Positions 42,358 through 51,840 are shown, numbered from the stretch's first letter. The stretch: 64,000 nt of DNA from Chryseobacterium indicum (GCF_021504595.1 NZ_JACSGT010000001.1:62001-126000); one strand, 5' to 3'. Program-made: numbers and translations. Notes: generated from the letters alone by a model not told the origin.

Positions 42358-44253
42358 CTACGCTTCACCCAAAATCTCCTGAAGTTCAAGCCATCTCATT
42401 TCATGGTTTTCCAAAGTTTCAGAGATGGATTCTAGATCGGCAGAAAGTTTGGATATTTTCTCGTACTCTGCTTCATTATTAAGCTGATCTAATATTTTCG
42501 CTCTTTTTTCCTCTAATTCCGGCATTTCTTTCTCAATGGTTTCGAGTTCACGCTGTTCTTTAAAGGAAAGTCTTTTCTTTTTTGCGTTTGCATTGTTTAC
42601 AGCCGGAACTGTTTCTTTTACAGGTTCAGATTTTACGGAAACAGATTTCTCCAAAGCGTCTTCTTTGCTTTTCGCTTCGCGGTATTCGGAAAAATTACCC
42701 GTAAAATCACGGATTTTGCCTTCGCCTTCAAAAGCAAGAATATGATCTACGATTCTGTCCATAAAATACCTGTCGTGCGACACAATAATTAATGAACCCT
42801 GAAACTGCTGTAAAAAGTTTTCGAGAACCGTTAAAGTCGGAAGATCCAGATCATTCGTAGGCTCATCAAAAATCAAAAAGTTCGGATTCTGATATAAGAT
42901 ATACATCAGATGGAGTCTTCTTTTTTCTCCGCCCGAAAGCTTAGAAATAGGAGAGTACTGCGTCTGATCGTCAAATAAAAACAATCTTAAAAACTGGGAG
43001 GCAGAAAGACTTTTTCCGTTGGCTAAAGGGTAAAATTCAGCAACTTCTTTAATGAAATCAATTACTCTTTCGCCTTCTTTATACGTAAGACCTTTTTGCG
43101 AAAAATATCCGAAATGGATGGTTTCTCCGGTTTCAATTTCTCCTTTATCAGCCTTTTCAAACCCCTGAATAATATTTAACAAAGTAGATTTTCCGGCTCC
43201 GTTTTTCCCAACAATTCCTACTTTTTCACCTCTCTGGAAAGAATAACTGAAATCTTTCAGCAACAATTTACTTCCAAAACTTTTGTCAATATTTTTAAGC
43301 TCAAGAATTTTATTTCCAAGCCTTTTCATTTCAAAATCAAGCTCTAAACCTTGTTTGCTCGTGTCTGTTTTGGCTACTTTTTCCGTTTCGTAGAAAGCAT
43401 CAATTCTGGATTTGGATTTTGTAGTTCTTGCTTTCGGCTGCCTTCTCATCCATTCAAGTTCCTTTCTATAAAGGTTGTTGGCTTTATCAATTGTAGCATT
43501 CGTGTTGTCCTCGCGAATCATCTTATTTTCAAGATATGTGGCGTAAGAACCGTTATGAACGTAAAGATTCCTGTCTTCCATTTCCCAGATCGTATCGCAA
43601 ACACTGTCGAGGAAATACCGGTCGTGCGTTACCAGTAATAAAGTAATTTTTGCCTTACTCAGATAACTTTCCAGCCATTCCACCATTTCAACGTCGAGGT
43701 GGTTGGTCGGCTCATCCATAATTAATAAAGTATGGCGGTGTTCAGCTCTTGTTTCTGTTAAAAGCTTTGCCAAAGCAACACGTTTGATCTGTCCACCGGA
43801 AAGTGTTCCCATTTTAGCTTCCAGATCGGTGATTTTTAGCTGCGAAAGAATCTGCTTCATTTCATTTTCCAGATCCCATGCTTTATGCGCTTCCATTTCA
43901 AGAAGAGCTTTTTCAATAAAATCATTGTCAGTGGAATGCAGAGACTGATGATAATTTTTCAGAGCCATAATTGGAGCCGAATCCAGAGTCATCATAAACT
44001 CATCAATCGTAATAGTCGGGTCAAAATCTATTTCCTGATCAAACAGAACCACCTGAATATCTTTATTGATGATTACCGTTCCGCTGTCTGCAATTTCTTT
44101 TCCCATCAGGATTTTAAGAAGAGTGGATTTTCCGCTTCCGTTTTTGGCAACAATAGCAATTTTATCCCCTTCGTTGATATGAAAAGTAATATTTTCAAAT
44201 AAAACTTTTATTCCGTAGGATTTGGTAAGATTTTCGGCAGAAACGTAATTCAT
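42358..44253 (-). CDS. ABC-F family ATPase (Uup/YdiF-like)
   Basis: A 631-residue cytosolic protein with two ABC ATPase domains. The first has Walker A AKNGSGKST and LSGGQIKRVALAKLL, and the second has GKNGAGKST and LSGGEKRRLHLMYI. The domains are joined by a linker rich in Lys/Arg (about 245-310) and followed by a C-terminal coiled coil. This is the ABC-F layout, with no membrane part. Such proteins bind the ribosome and adjust translation or remove blocks, and Uup-like members also affect DNA transactions. A minus-strand -7 box TACTTTTG at 44294-44301 lies upstream. Confidence 0.92.
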   Translation of the reverse strand: MNYVSAENLTKSYGIKVLFENITFHINEGDKIAIVAKNGSGKSTLLKILMGKEIADSGTVIINKDIQVVLFDQEIDFDPTITIDEFMMTLDSAPIMALKNYHQSLHSTDNDFIEKALLEMEAHKAWDLENEMKQILSQLKITDLEAKMGTLSGGQIKRVALAKLLTETRAEHRHTLLIMDEPTNHLDVEMVEWLESYLSKAKITLLLVTHDRYFLDSVCDTIWEMEDRNLYVHNGSYATYLENKMIREDNTNATIDKANNLYRKELEWMRRQPKARTTKSKSRIDAFYETEKVAKTDTSKQGLELDFEMKRLGNKILELKNIDKSFGSKLLLKDFSYSFQRGEKVGIVGKNGAGKSTLLNIIQGFEKADKGEIETGETIHFGYFSQKGLTYKEGERVIDFIKEVAEFYPLANGKSLSASQFLRLFLFDDQTQYSPISKLSGGEKRRLHLMYILYQNPNFLIFDEPTNDLDLPTLTVLENFLQQFQGSLIIVSHDRYFMDRIVDHILAFEGEGKIRDFTGNFSEYREAKSKEDALEKSVSVKSEPVKETVPAVNNANAKKKRLSFKEQRELETIEKEMPELEEKRAKILDQLNNEAEYEKISKLSADLESISETLENHEMRWLELQEILGEA

Positions 44254-44293
44254 TATAGTCTGATGGTTAGATTTTGAAACTTAAACTGAGCCG

Positions 44294-44301
44294 CAAAAGT
44301 A
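44294..44301 (-). promoter_or_regulatory. -7 box (TACTTTTG) of the ABC-F gene
   Basis: An exact match on the minus strand, 40 bases before the start codon. The only nearby TTG is at a too-long 26-base spacing. Confidence 0.45.
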
Positions 44302-44522
44302 CGAAAATGTATCAGAAAAGCGGAAGCCAAGTTCAAAGGGATTCAGATTGTTTTCTTAGTGTATAATAATGATTAATTAACCGTATGTGTTGACTACTAT
44401 TTTGTTTTGGTGTTATTTGTTTGATTAATTTTAGTTAAAATTAAATATTTTTTGAATTTAATGTATTTTGAATTGATTTTTAATGTAGATTTATATTCCT
44501 AAGATTATTAAAAATTAAAACT

Positions 44523-45038
44523 ATGATGCAAATCAACTATTGGGCTGTTTTTGCAGCCGCACTTGTCCCTTTAATAATGGGATTTATCTGGTATCATCCT
44601 AAAGTTTTCGGAAAAGCATGGATGAAAGAAGTCGGTTTAACAGAAGATAAAATGAAGGGTTCCATGATTGGAGTTTTTATTTTTTCCATCATGTTATCAG
44701 CTTTAATGGCATTGTTCTTACAGTTTGTAACCATTCACCAGTTTGGCGCGCTCGGAATGGTCGGCGGAGATGAAATGAACGCCAATCCTTCTTATCATGC
44801 CTTCATGAAAGACTACGGAATGGCTTACAGATCCTTTGGTCATGGCGCACTGCATTCTTCCATGACGGGATTTTTATTCGTGCTTCCCATGATTGCCATC
44901 AATGCGATGTTCGAAAGAAAATCGTGGAAATATACATTAATTAACGCTGCTTTTTGGACGGTCTGCATTACCATTATGGGCGGAATTATCTGCGGCTGGT
45001 ATGCTCAGGACGGTTTTCACTGGGCAACACAAAAATAA
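44523..45038 (+). CDS. DUF1761 family membrane protein
   Basis: A 171-residue protein with four hydrophobic segments. The start INYWAVFAAALVPLIMGFIW, then YHPKVFGKAWMKE, and the pattern SFGHGALHSSMTGFLFVLP match DUF1761. The family is common in Bacteroidota, with unknown function and location in the inner membrane. It has several histidines and methionines in the loop at about 70-115 (HQFGALGMVGGDEMNANPSY), which might bind a metal, but that is only a guess. The upstream 269 bases are AT-rich, and a strong terminator follows at once. Confidence 0.85.
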   Translation: MMQINYWAVFAAALVPLIMGFIWYHPKVFGKAWMKEVGLTEDKMKGSMIGVFIFSIMLSALMALFLQFVTIHQFGALGMVGGDEMNANPSYHAFMKDYGMAYRSFGHGALHSSMTGFLFVLPMIAINAMFERKSWKYTLINAAFWTVCITIMGGIICGWYAQDGFHWATQK

Positions 45039-45058
45039 ATGTAATGTTTTAAAAAGTT

Positions 45059-45084
45059 AAGGCTACTTTTGCGTAGCCTTTTTT
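45059..45084 (+). terminator. Terminator of the DUF1761 gene, with an embedded promoter box
   Basis: An 8-bp stem AAGGCTAC/GTAGCCTT (45059-45066 and 45073-45080) has a 6-base loop and a T run that ends right at the ATG of the next gene (45085). The bases 45064-45071 read TACTTTTG, an exact -7 promoter box across stem and loop. Confidence 0.8.
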
Positions 45085-46215
45085 ATGTCATATATTTTAA
45101 AAATTTATCACTCAGCTGCCGATTTGCCGGAAGAGTGGAATGTGGTGATCGGAAATCATAATATCCTGCTTTCCGGAGAATATTTTCGTGCATTAGAAAA
45201 TTCCAGACCGCAAAACATGGAATGTTTTTTTGTCGGTTTTTTCAAAGAAAATGATCTGATTGGCGGTGCTTTGTTTCAGTATCTAAATTTTATTCAGCAT
45301 AAAACTTTCCAGAAAAGTGAAGTGTTCTGTACCATCAGGAATTTTGTGGCAAGACAATTGAGTAAAGATGTGATGATTCTCGGAAACAATATGCTTACCG
45401 GACAGAACGGATTTTATTTTGATCCTTCAAAAATTACTGCTCAAGAATTTATTTTGTTGCTCAATGAAGCGGTGATAAAAATGCAGAACGAAATAAGAAA
45501 AACATCTCTGGTGATTTATAAAGATTACCAGTCGAATTTTCTGAAATACTTTGAAGGAGAAAAACATCGGAAATACTTCAGATTTTCCGTTCAGCCGAAT
45601 ATGATTCTTCGGATAAGAGAAAACTGGAAGAATTTTGAGGACTATGTAAATGATTTTTCGAAAAAATACAGGGCAAGAGCCAAAACTGCTAAAAAGAAAC
45701 TGGAAGGAACCGTTAAGAAAGAATTCGGCTTAGACATGATCAGAAAATATCAGTCTGAAATGAATGTTCTTTATCAGAATGTCGCAGAAAATGCGCCTTT
45801 CAATACCTTTTTTCTCAGAGAAAATCATTTTGAAAGCATGAAAGAAAATCTAGGAGAAAATTTCAGAGTCTTCGGATATCTTTCAGAAAATCAACTTATC
45901 GGTTTTTATACGATGATTATCAACAATAAAGATGTCGATACCTACTTTTTAGGCTACAAAAAAGACTGTCAGAAAGAAAAGCAGATCTATCTTAATATGC
46001 TTTTGGATATGGTGAAATTTGGAATTGACAATCGGTCTGAAAGAATTATTCTCGGAAGAACGGCTTTAGAGATAAAGTCAACGATCGGCGCGGAACCGAC
46101 TGAAATTTTTGGTTTAATAAAGCATAAAAACTTCATGATTAATCCTTTCCTAAAAACTATTTTTCCTTCTGTTTCTCCAAAAACCGAATGGATTCAAAGG
46201 AAGCCGTTTAAATAA
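45085..46215 (+). CDS. GNAT-fold acyltransferase-like protein (FemAB/peptidoglycan-recognition type)
   Basis: A 376-residue protein with two mixed alpha/beta halves. The C-terminal half has a GNAT-like strand-helix pattern (FRVFGYLSENQLIGFYTMII, then NNKDVDTYFLGYKKD). The centre is strongly basic (KKYRARAKTAKKKLEG, about 190-205). It resembles the FemAB-like family (PF04339-like) that uses acyl- or aminoacyl-donors, without a known acceptor. The start codon follows the previous terminator directly. Transcription from the box inside that hairpin would give an almost leaderless mRNA. Confidence 0.6.
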   Translation: MSYILKIYHSAADLPEEWNVVIGNHNILLSGEYFRALENSRPQNMECFFVGFFKENDLIGGALFQYLNFIQHKTFQKSEVFCTIRNFVARQLSKDVMILGNNMLTGQNGFYFDPSKITAQEFILLLNEAVIKMQNEIRKTSLVIYKDYQSNFLKYFEGEKHRKYFRFSVQPNMILRIRENWKNFEDYVNDFSKKYRARAKTAKKKLEGTVKKEFGLDMIRKYQSEMNVLYQNVAENAPFNTFFLRENHFESMKENLGENFRVFGYLSENQLIGFYTMIINNKDVDTYFLGYKKDCQKEKQIYLNMLLDMVKFGIDNRSERIILGRTALEIKSTIGAEPTEIFGLIKHKNFMINPFLKTIFPSVSPKTEWIQRKPFK

Positions 46216-46255
46216 TTTTATACAGAATTCACACAGGTTTTAGTTTGATATTTTC

Positions 46256-46316
46256 ATCAATAGAAACGGGCTTTAGCCCGTTAACAATATAAGGTTTTTC
46301 GATTGGCTTCAGCCAA
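46256..46316 (+). repeat. Half copy of the GGGCTTTAGCCC palindromic element
   Basis: ATCAATAG (46256-46263), ACGGGCTTTAGCCCGT (46266-46281), then TTGGCTTCAGCCAA (46303-46316). Order and spacing match the left half of the element at 24691-24826 (24 against 25 bases between the two palindromes), and the right half is missing. Confidence 0.7.
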
Positions 46317-46357
46317 AGTTTCAGATTTTAAAATTTGCAAAATCACCGGAAAGAAAA

Positions 46358-47209
46358 TCAATTCAAAGTCAGCCTCTTCAAAGACCACGAACTTCCGTTG
46401 TAAATATCCAGATCTACTTTTGTATTAATTCCGTGCACGATTCCGTTTTCTGTAAACTGCCAGAAATCCCAGTCTGCATCGGGTGACGGAGCCGGAACAT
46501 CATTATAATTCGCAAGCCAGAGCGGATAATCATCAAATTCACCCTTCAGGAAATCTTTATAGTAATGATAATAGGTGTAAATGATTGGTTTTTCACCATA
46601 GGTTTCCTCTACAATTTTGCACCACACTTTAAGATCTTCAACCAGTTTTTTATTCGTTTTTCGCTTCGGGATTTTTTCAATATCCAGAATCGGAGGAAGA
46701 TCACCGCTCTCAAGCTTTACATTTTCCAGAAAATTATTTGCCTGAATTACAGGGTCTTCATCTGCTCTATAAAAATGATATGCTCCGCGGATTAAATTCT
46801 GTTTTTTAGCCTGCTCCCAGAAATCTGAAAAATGTTTGTCGGCATTTCGGTTTCCCATCGTTGCACGCATCACCACAAACTCCAGCGGAATAGTTTTGTT
46901 TCCGATAGTAAGGCTGTCCCATTTGATATCTTCTTTATTCTGATAATGCGAAATATCAAACCCGTAAGTTTTATCTAAATTATTAGAAAGGATTTTTTGA
47001 ATTCTCAGCGTTTCCGTTTCACTGTTGTGGAGTTTTCTATGAGTAAATTTATTGAAATATAAAGCGTAATAATAACTTATGGATTGTCTTAAATACAACC
47101 CTGTTCCGATAAGAGCAACAATTAAAATAGCCAGTACGATTTTTCTTCGTAAAAGATATTTTTTCCGGCGGTTTTTATGAATCTTTTTGGCGGTTTTTTT
47201 GCTGTACAT
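46358..47209 (-). CDS. Membrane-anchored glycoside hydrolase family 25 (lysozyme-like)
   Basis: A 283-residue protein. A basic N-terminus and one membrane segment (RRKIVLAILIVALIGTGLYL, about 23-42) precede a GH25 domain. YGFDISHYQ holds the first catalytic-type acid, and GAYHFYRADEDP, PPILDIEK (paired acids), YTYYHYY, PLWLANY and WDFWQFTENGIVHGI follow, ending VDLDIYNG. GH25 muramidases cut peptidoglycan. The anchor suggests action at the periplasmic face of the inner membrane. A TAGTTTTG box at 47230-47237 (minus strand) lies between a GTG at 47248 and the ATG at 47209, so the ATG is used. Confidence 0.9.
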   Translation of the reverse strand: MYSKKTAKKIHKNRRKKYLLRRKIVLAILIVALIGTGLYLRQSISYYYALYFNKFTHRKLHNSETETLRIQKILSNNLDKTYGFDISHYQNKEDIKWDSLTIGNKTIPLEFVVMRATMGNRNADKHFSDFWEQAKKQNLIRGAYHFYRADEDPVIQANNFLENVKLESGDLPPILDIEKIPKRKTNKKLVEDLKVWCKIVEETYGEKPIIYTYYHYYKDFLKGEFDDYPLWLANYNDVPAPSPDADWDFWQFTENGIVHGINTKVDLDIYNGSSWSLKRLTLN

Positions 47210-47229
47210 CGTTTGTGAATAAAGATTTA

Positions 47230-47279
47230 CAAAACTAGCTTTTTTCACTTCTAAATGCTAAATAAAATCAGTAAATTTG
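47230..47279. promoter_or_regulatory. Divergent promoter region of the lysozyme and NDH-2 genes
   Basis: Minus strand: TAGTTTTG at 47230-47237 for the lysozyme gene. Plus strand: TAAATTTG at 47272-47279 for the NDH-2 gene, only 6 bases before its ATG at 47286. The latter should give a leaderless message. Confidence 0.6.
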
Positions 47280-47285
47280 TGTACT

Positions 47286-48548
47286 ATGGAAACACGCGAA
47301 AAGATCATCATCATAGGAGGAGGTTTTGCGGGGCTGCAGCTTGCGAAAACGTTGAATAACAGGAACAAAAAAGTTATTGTTCTGGATCGGGTAAACCATC
47401 ATATGTTTCAGCCGCTTTTCTATCAGGTCGCATGCGGAAGGATTGAGCCTTCCAATATTTCTTTTCCTTTCAGAAAAATTTTTCAGCGTTCCAGAAATAC
47501 CCAGTTTCGCCTCACAGAAGTTAAGGAAATCGATACTGCCAATAATAAAGTCATTACCGATGAAGCAGAATTTACCTACGATAAATTAATTATCGCTACA
47601 GGATGCAAAACCAATTTTTTTGGAAATAAAGATCTTGAAGGTAAAGCTTTCGGAATGAAAAATACCCAGGAAGCGATCAGCATCCGAAATCATGTTTTAA
47701 TGACTTTCGAAAAGCTGATTCTTGAAAAAAGCCGTAGCGATGACGGAAACTGGAACATCGTAATTGTAGGAAGCGGACCGACCGGAGTAGAATTAGCCGG
47801 AGCTTTCTCGGAAATGAAAAAAGAAATTCTTCCGCGAGATTATCCTTACATGAATTTTGACCATCTGAAGATTATTCTGGTGAGTTCTACAGAAAAGCCT
47901 TTGGCGGTAATGAGTCCTGAAGCACAGCAGAAATCTGAAGAATATTTAAAAGATTTAGGCGTTACATTTTTAAGCCAGGAATACGTTACGGATTATGATG
48001 GTGATAAAGTGTACATGAAAAGCGGAAAAACTATTCCTTCCAATAATGTAATCTGGGCAGCCGGAGTTACAGGAAACGTTGTAGATGGTTTTCCTGCCGA
48101 AAAATTGGTCAAAAACAGATATATTACAGACAGATACAATAAAATAAAAGGCTACGATAATGTTTTTGCAATCGGAGATATTGCGTATATGGAAACTCCG
48201 AAATATCCGCAGGGTCATCCGCAGGTGGCAAACGTAGCAATTAATCAGGCAAAAAATTTAGGAAAGAACCTTTTAAAGAAAAATCCGAATGAATGGGTTG
48301 AGTATGAGTATGATGACAAAGGTTCTCTGGCTACCATCGGAAAACACAGAGCAGTTGTAGATTTACCATTTATAAAATTTCAGGGATTTCTGGCGTGGTA
48401 TTTCTGGATGTTTTTACATTTAATGCTTATTTTAAGTGTAAGAAACAAGCTTGCCGTGTTCTTTAACTGGATGTGGAGCTATTTTAATAAAGATTCTTCT
48501 TTAAGATTGATAATTTTGCCAAATAAGAAAAACGAAACAGTACAATGA
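47286..48548 (+). CDS. Type II NADH dehydrogenase (NDH-2)-like FAD oxidoreductase
   Basis: A 420-residue flavoprotein. The FAD motif is [16 protein letters not shown], and the NADH motif is [37 protein letters not shown] (about 300-320) is the second FAD contact and quinone-side region of NDH-2. The C-terminus has amphipathic membrane-binding helices ([19 protein letters not shown]). It passes electrons from NADH to the quinone pool without pumping protons. The ATG at 47286 is preferred to a TTG at 47277, which is part of the -7 box. Its stop overlaps the trmD start (ATGA). Confidence 0.9.
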   Translation: METREKIIIIGGGFAGLQLAKTLNNRNKKVIVLDRVNHHMFQPLFYQVACGRIEPSNISFPFRKIFQRSRNTQFRLTEVKEIDTANNKVITDEAEFTYDKLIIATGCKTNFFGNKDLEGKAFGMKNTQEAISIRNHVLMTFEKLILEKSRSDDGNWNIVIVGSGPTGVELAGAFSEMKKEILPRDYPYMNFDHLKIILVSSTEKPLAVMSPEAQQKSEEYLKDLGVTFLSQEYVTDYDGDKVYMKSGKTIPSNNVIWAAGVTGNVVDGFPAEKLVKNRYITDRYNKIKGYDNVFAIGDIAYMETPKYPQGHPQVANVAINQAKNLGKNLLKKNPNEWVEYEYDDKGSLATIGKHRAVVDLPFIKFQGFLAWYFWMFLHLMLILSVRNKLAVFFNWMWSYFNKDSSLRLIILPNKKNETVQ

Positions 48549-49216
48549 GAATTGATATAATAAGCGTACTTCCGGAACTGATGGAAAGTCCGTTTAAAAC
48601 TTCTATTTTAAGAAGAGCGATTGATAAAGGTTTGGTAGAAGTGCATTTCCATCATTTGAGAGATTGGGGAATCAACAAAAAAAAACAGATTGATGATGAA
48701 CCTTACGGAGGTGGCGCAGGAATGGTAATGATGGTAGAGCCTCTTGATAACTGTATTTCAGAATTAAAATCTCAGAGAGAATATGATGAAGTCATTTATC
48801 TTACGCCGGATGGAGTTACCCTAAACCAGAAAATTGCGAATACACTTTCCATTAAAAATAATCTGATTTTCTTGTGTGGGCATTATAAAGGTATTGATCA
48901 GCGTGTAAGAGATCTGCACATCACGAAGGAAATTTCAATCGGCGATTATGTACTTACCGGCGGAGAATTGGCAGCCTGTGTTCTTGCAGATTCTGTAATC
49001 CGTTTGCTTCCGGGTGTTCTGAATGATGAACAAAGTGCTTTAACGGACAGTTTTCAGGACGATCTTTTATCTCCTCCGATTTATACAAGACCGGAAATTT
49101 ACAAAGGTCTGGAAGTTCCAAAAGTTTTACTGAGCGGAAATTTTGCCAAAATTGAAGAATGGAGGCACGATGAAGCGGTAAGAATCACCACAGAAAAACG
49201 TCCTGATCTTCTTTAA
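48545..49216 (+). CDS. trmD: tRNA (guanine37-N1)-methyltransferase TrmD
   Basis: A 223-residue TrmD of the SPOUT knot family. The motifs are [18 protein letters not shown] (active site), [15 protein letters not shown] (SAM-binding knot) and [20 protein letters not shown]. It methylates G37 next to the anticodon of certain tRNAs and prevents +1 frameshifting. The ATG overlaps the NDH-2 stop by four bases, so translation is coupled. The usual neighbours rimM and rplS are absent here, which is normal for this phylum. Confidence 0.95.
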   Translation: MRIDIISVLPELMESPFKTSILRRAIDKGLVEVHFHHLRDWGINKKKQIDDEPYGGGAGMVMMVEPLDNCISELKSQREYDEVIYLTPDGVTLNQKIANTLSIKNNLIFLCGHYKGIDQRVRDLHITKEISIGDYVLTGGELAACVLADSVIRLLPGVLNDEQSALTDSFQDDLLSPPIYTRPEIYKGLEVPKVLLSGNFAKIEEWRHDEAVRITTEKRPDLL

Positions 49217-49594
49217 AATAGATAAAACCTATCGTTGTCCTAAATTTGCAACTGATTTTTTTATAAATTTTTACAGCAGCAAACAATAGTTGTTGTTTAA
49301 AAATGGTTGAAAAAATTCTTATTACCTAGCTGTTCATAGAATTTCTTCTACAAAAAAATTAAATTTAAAAATACCGTTTTATTTTGGGTCTAAAGCATAT
49401 ATTAGATTGTGCATAATATTTTTAATTAAATTTATCTATTTGATTTAAATAATTCTTTTAAATGCTTATATTTGAATAATAAATTAATTTTGCAAATTTG
49501 TTAAAATTATTAACGATATATTAAATAAAATAATAAATTTACATATTCATTTTAAATAAAAAAAGGTAATTGTTTGAAATCAGAAAATGTGCTA
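49217..49594. other. 378-base very AT-rich intergenic region
   Basis: Three exact TAnnTTTG matches on the plus strand are TAAATTTG at 49241-49248, TATATTTG at 49467-49474 and TAATTTTG at 49485-49492. None has a TTG at the right distance. The latter two could drive the nuclease gene with a leader of about 100 bases. The first lies 350 bases from it and might start an unannotated small transcript. No open frame of more than about ten codons follows it. Confidence 0.5.
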
Positions 49595-50539
49595 ATGGAG
49601 TTGTTTAGTTTTTACAACGTTGAAAACTTATTTTTACCGGATCCGAAACCAATGCACAAGTTGGACCCAACTATATCGGGACTCAGGAACTGGGATGAGG
49701 GAAGATACCGGAACAAACTTTCAAAAATTGCACATGTTTTCAGGCTCATGAAGGAAGAGAATGGAGTATTGCCTTTTATAATCGGTCTTTCCGAAGTTTC
49801 CGGAAGGAAAGTTCTGGAGGATCTTGTGAAGATGGAACCTTTTAATTCAGAGTATGGAATTGTGCATTACAATTCTATGGACGAAAGAAGGGTAGATGTT
49901 GCCTTATTATATGATAAAAACAAAGTAGAAATAATAGATTCTGAAGCTATTACATTCTTCTTTGAAATTATAAACAGAAGCACAGAAAATTACGATACAA
50001 CAAGAGATATTCTTTATTCGAAAGTAAGATATAAAGGAGAGATTATTAATATTTTTACTGCACACCTTCCCTCTAAGCGCGAAAAAGATATTAATAAGCC
50101 CAAAAGAGCCTTTATACTTTCTGAGATCCGTGAAAGAATTTTAAATGTTGTAAACAATAGCAAAGAAAATGTAATTCTGTGCGGTGATTTTAATGAAAAC
50201 CCAGATGATGAAAATTTAGTAAAAATTCTTTTTGACGATGCAGGAGTAAAAATATTGGAAAATCCTTTCCAGCATCTGTTTTCCACAAGAAATTATTCTA
50301 CTTTTCATTATAAATCGGGACTGCTGTACGATCAGATCATTTTATCGAAGTCGTTCTTTAATGATGATCATGTTCTTGAATTTCAGGAAGCAAAAATATT
50401 CAATTCTGAAAAACTCAGCAGCCGCGACAGAAAGTTTGCAGGCAGACCTTACCGAACGTATGCGGGAACAAGGTATTTGGGAGGCTACAGCGATCATTTT
50501 CCGGTTTTTATAAAATTAGGGATTTGTAAACAGATGTAA
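49595..50539 (+). CDS. Endonuclease/exonuclease/phosphatase-family protein
   Basis: A 314-residue EEP-fold enzyme. MELFSFYNVENLF is the usual first strand, GLSEVSGRKVLEDL carries the metal-binding glutamate, and LCGDFNENPDD and YSDHFPVF hold the Asp/His active site. No signal peptide is seen, so it probably acts in the cytosol on nucleic acid or phosphoesters. The ATG at 49595 is preferred. A TTG seven codons earlier (49574) is possible but adds a non-conserved KSENVL. It is followed closely by an Lrp-type regulator and deoC on the same strand. Confidence 0.8.
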   Translation: MELFSFYNVENLFLPDPKPMHKLDPTISGLRNWDEGRYRNKLSKIAHVFRLMKEENGVLPFIIGLSEVSGRKVLEDLVKMEPFNSEYGIVHYNSMDERRVDVALLYDKNKVEIIDSEAITFFFEIINRSTENYDTTRDILYSKVRYKGEIINIFTAHLPSKREKDINKPKRAFILSEIRERILNVVNNSKENVILCGDFNENPDDENLVKILFDDAGVKILENPFQHLFSTRNYSTFHYKSGLLYDQIILSKSFFNDDHVLEFQEAKIFNSEKLSSRDRKFAGRPYRTYAGTRYLGGYSDHFPVFIKLGICKQM

Positions 50540-50561
50540 AAACATAAATAAAGTAGAAAGA

Positions 50562-51032
50562 ATGAAAAATTCAAACAACACGAGTTATCAGTTAGATTCA
50601 ATTGACAAGGAAATAATTTATATGCTGATGGATAATGCCAAATCATCATTAGCTCATATTTCAAAAAATGTAGGAATCTCCACGACGGCGGTTCACCAAA
50701 GAATAAAAAAACTTGAACAGGCAGGGGTTATAGAAAACTCCATATCCTTTCTGAATCCTAAAAAGATAGGATACAAAGTAATTTCTTACATTGGTGTATT
50801 TCTGGATCAGCCGAGCCATTATCCGGATATGGTAAAATCCCTGAAAGATATTAATGAAGTGGTAGAAGCGCATTATACCACAGGAAATTATACCATTTTT
50901 CTTAAAGTTCTTTGTAAAGACAACGATCATCTAATGCAGATTCTTAGTAAACTTCAGCAATTGAAAGGCGTTATAAGAACAGAAACTTTCATATCTTTGG
51001 AGCAGGGTATTTACAGACAACTGAAAGTATAA
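50562..51032 (+). CDS. Lrp/AsnC-family transcriptional regulator
   Basis: A 156-residue protein with an N-terminal winged helix-turn-helix (LDSIDKEIIYMLMDNAKSSL, then HISKNVGISTTAVHQRIKKL) and a C-terminal ligand-binding RAM domain (NYTIFLKVLCKDNDHLMQIL). Such proteins regulate amino-acid metabolism in response to an amino acid or act as global organisers. It lies 22 bases after the nuclease gene and 6 before deoC, so the three are likely one operon. The effector cannot be deduced. Confidence 0.92.
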   Translation: MKNSNNTSYQLDSIDKEIIYMLMDNAKSSLAHISKNVGISTTAVHQRIKKLEQAGVIENSISFLNPKKIGYKVISYIGVFLDQPSHYPDMVKSLKDINEVVEAHYTTGNYTIFLKVLCKDNDHLMQILSKLQQLKGVIRTETFISLEQGIYRQLKV

Positions 51033-51038
51033 TAGACT

Positions 51039-51782
51039 ATGAATATTGCACAATATCTGGATTCAACATATTTGAAAACACCTGCACAGTCAGGACTTTC
51101 ACAGGAAGAAACTTTACAGAAAGATATCGAACTTACACAGGAAGCGATAGATCATGGTATTTTTGCCGTAATGATCCGTCCGGATTATGTTTCTGATATT
51201 AAAAAGTATATTCAGGAAAAGAATTCAGATGTTGTCGTAGGAACGGTGATCGGGTTTCATGAAGGAACCTGCTCTGTAGATGAAAAACTTACCGAAGCTG
51301 AAAAAGCAATTGCTGACGGAGCAGATGAACTGGATTTTGTGATCAATTACAATGCTTATCTGAAAGGTGATCTTGAGCTTGTAAAAAATGAGTTTGTAAA
51401 ATGCACCAGGCTTAGTCTGGAACATTATAAAATTGCGAAATGGATCATTGAGATTGCAGCTTTAACCAATGAGCAGATTGCTGATCTTACCAAAAATATT
51501 TCTGATTGGGCAGAAGAGAACTTTTCCGAAAATGATTTATCTAAAATTTTTGTGAAGTCTTCCACAGGCTTTTACGAAACAAAAGACGGAAAACCTAACG
51601 GAGCAACATTTGAAGGAATAAAAATTATGCTTGATAATGCAGGAAAACTTCCTGTAAAAGCTGCAGGCGGAGTGAGAACTCCGGAAGATGCAGAAAAAAT
51701 GATTAATCTTGGAGTAAAAAGAATCGGGACTTCTTCGGCATTGGCTTTAATTAAAAACCAAACGTCTTCAGAAGGATACTAG
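51039..51782 (+). CDS. deoC: Deoxyribose-phosphate aldolase
   Basis: A 247-residue class I aldolase. The Schiff-base lysine is K173 in FVKSSTGFY, the helper lysine is K207 in VKAAGGVRT, and ADELDFVINY holds the proton-relay aspartate. It splits 2-deoxyribose 5-phosphate into acetaldehyde and glyceraldehyde 3-phosphate, and so feeds deoxynucleoside carbon into glycolysis. It is last in the apparent nuclease-Lrp-deoC operon, which suggests use of DNA as a nutrient, though that link is an inference. A bidirectional terminator follows. Confidence 0.95.
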   Translation: MNIAQYLDSTYLKTPAQSGLSQEETLQKDIELTQEAIDHGIFAVMIRPDYVSDIKKYIQEKNSDVVVGTVIGFHEGTCSVDEKLTEAEKAIADGADELDFVINYNAYLKGDLELVKNEFVKCTRLSLEHYKIAKWIIEIAALTNEQIADLTKNISDWAEENFSENDLSKIFVKSSTGFYETKDGKPNGATFEGIKIMLDNAGKLPVKAAGGVRTPEDAEKMINLGVKRIGTSSALALIKNQTSSEGY

Positions 51783-51807
51783 ATAAAAACTAAACAATGA
51801 AAATAAA

Positions 51808-51840
51808 AAACCATCAACTTACTATTGATGGTTTCATTTT
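51808..51840. terminator. Bidirectional terminator between deoC and dusB
   Basis: A 10-bp stem AAACCATCAA/TTGATGGTTT (51808-51817 and 51825-51834) has a 7-base loop and flanking A and T runs, and it lies between convergent genes. Confidence 0.85.
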
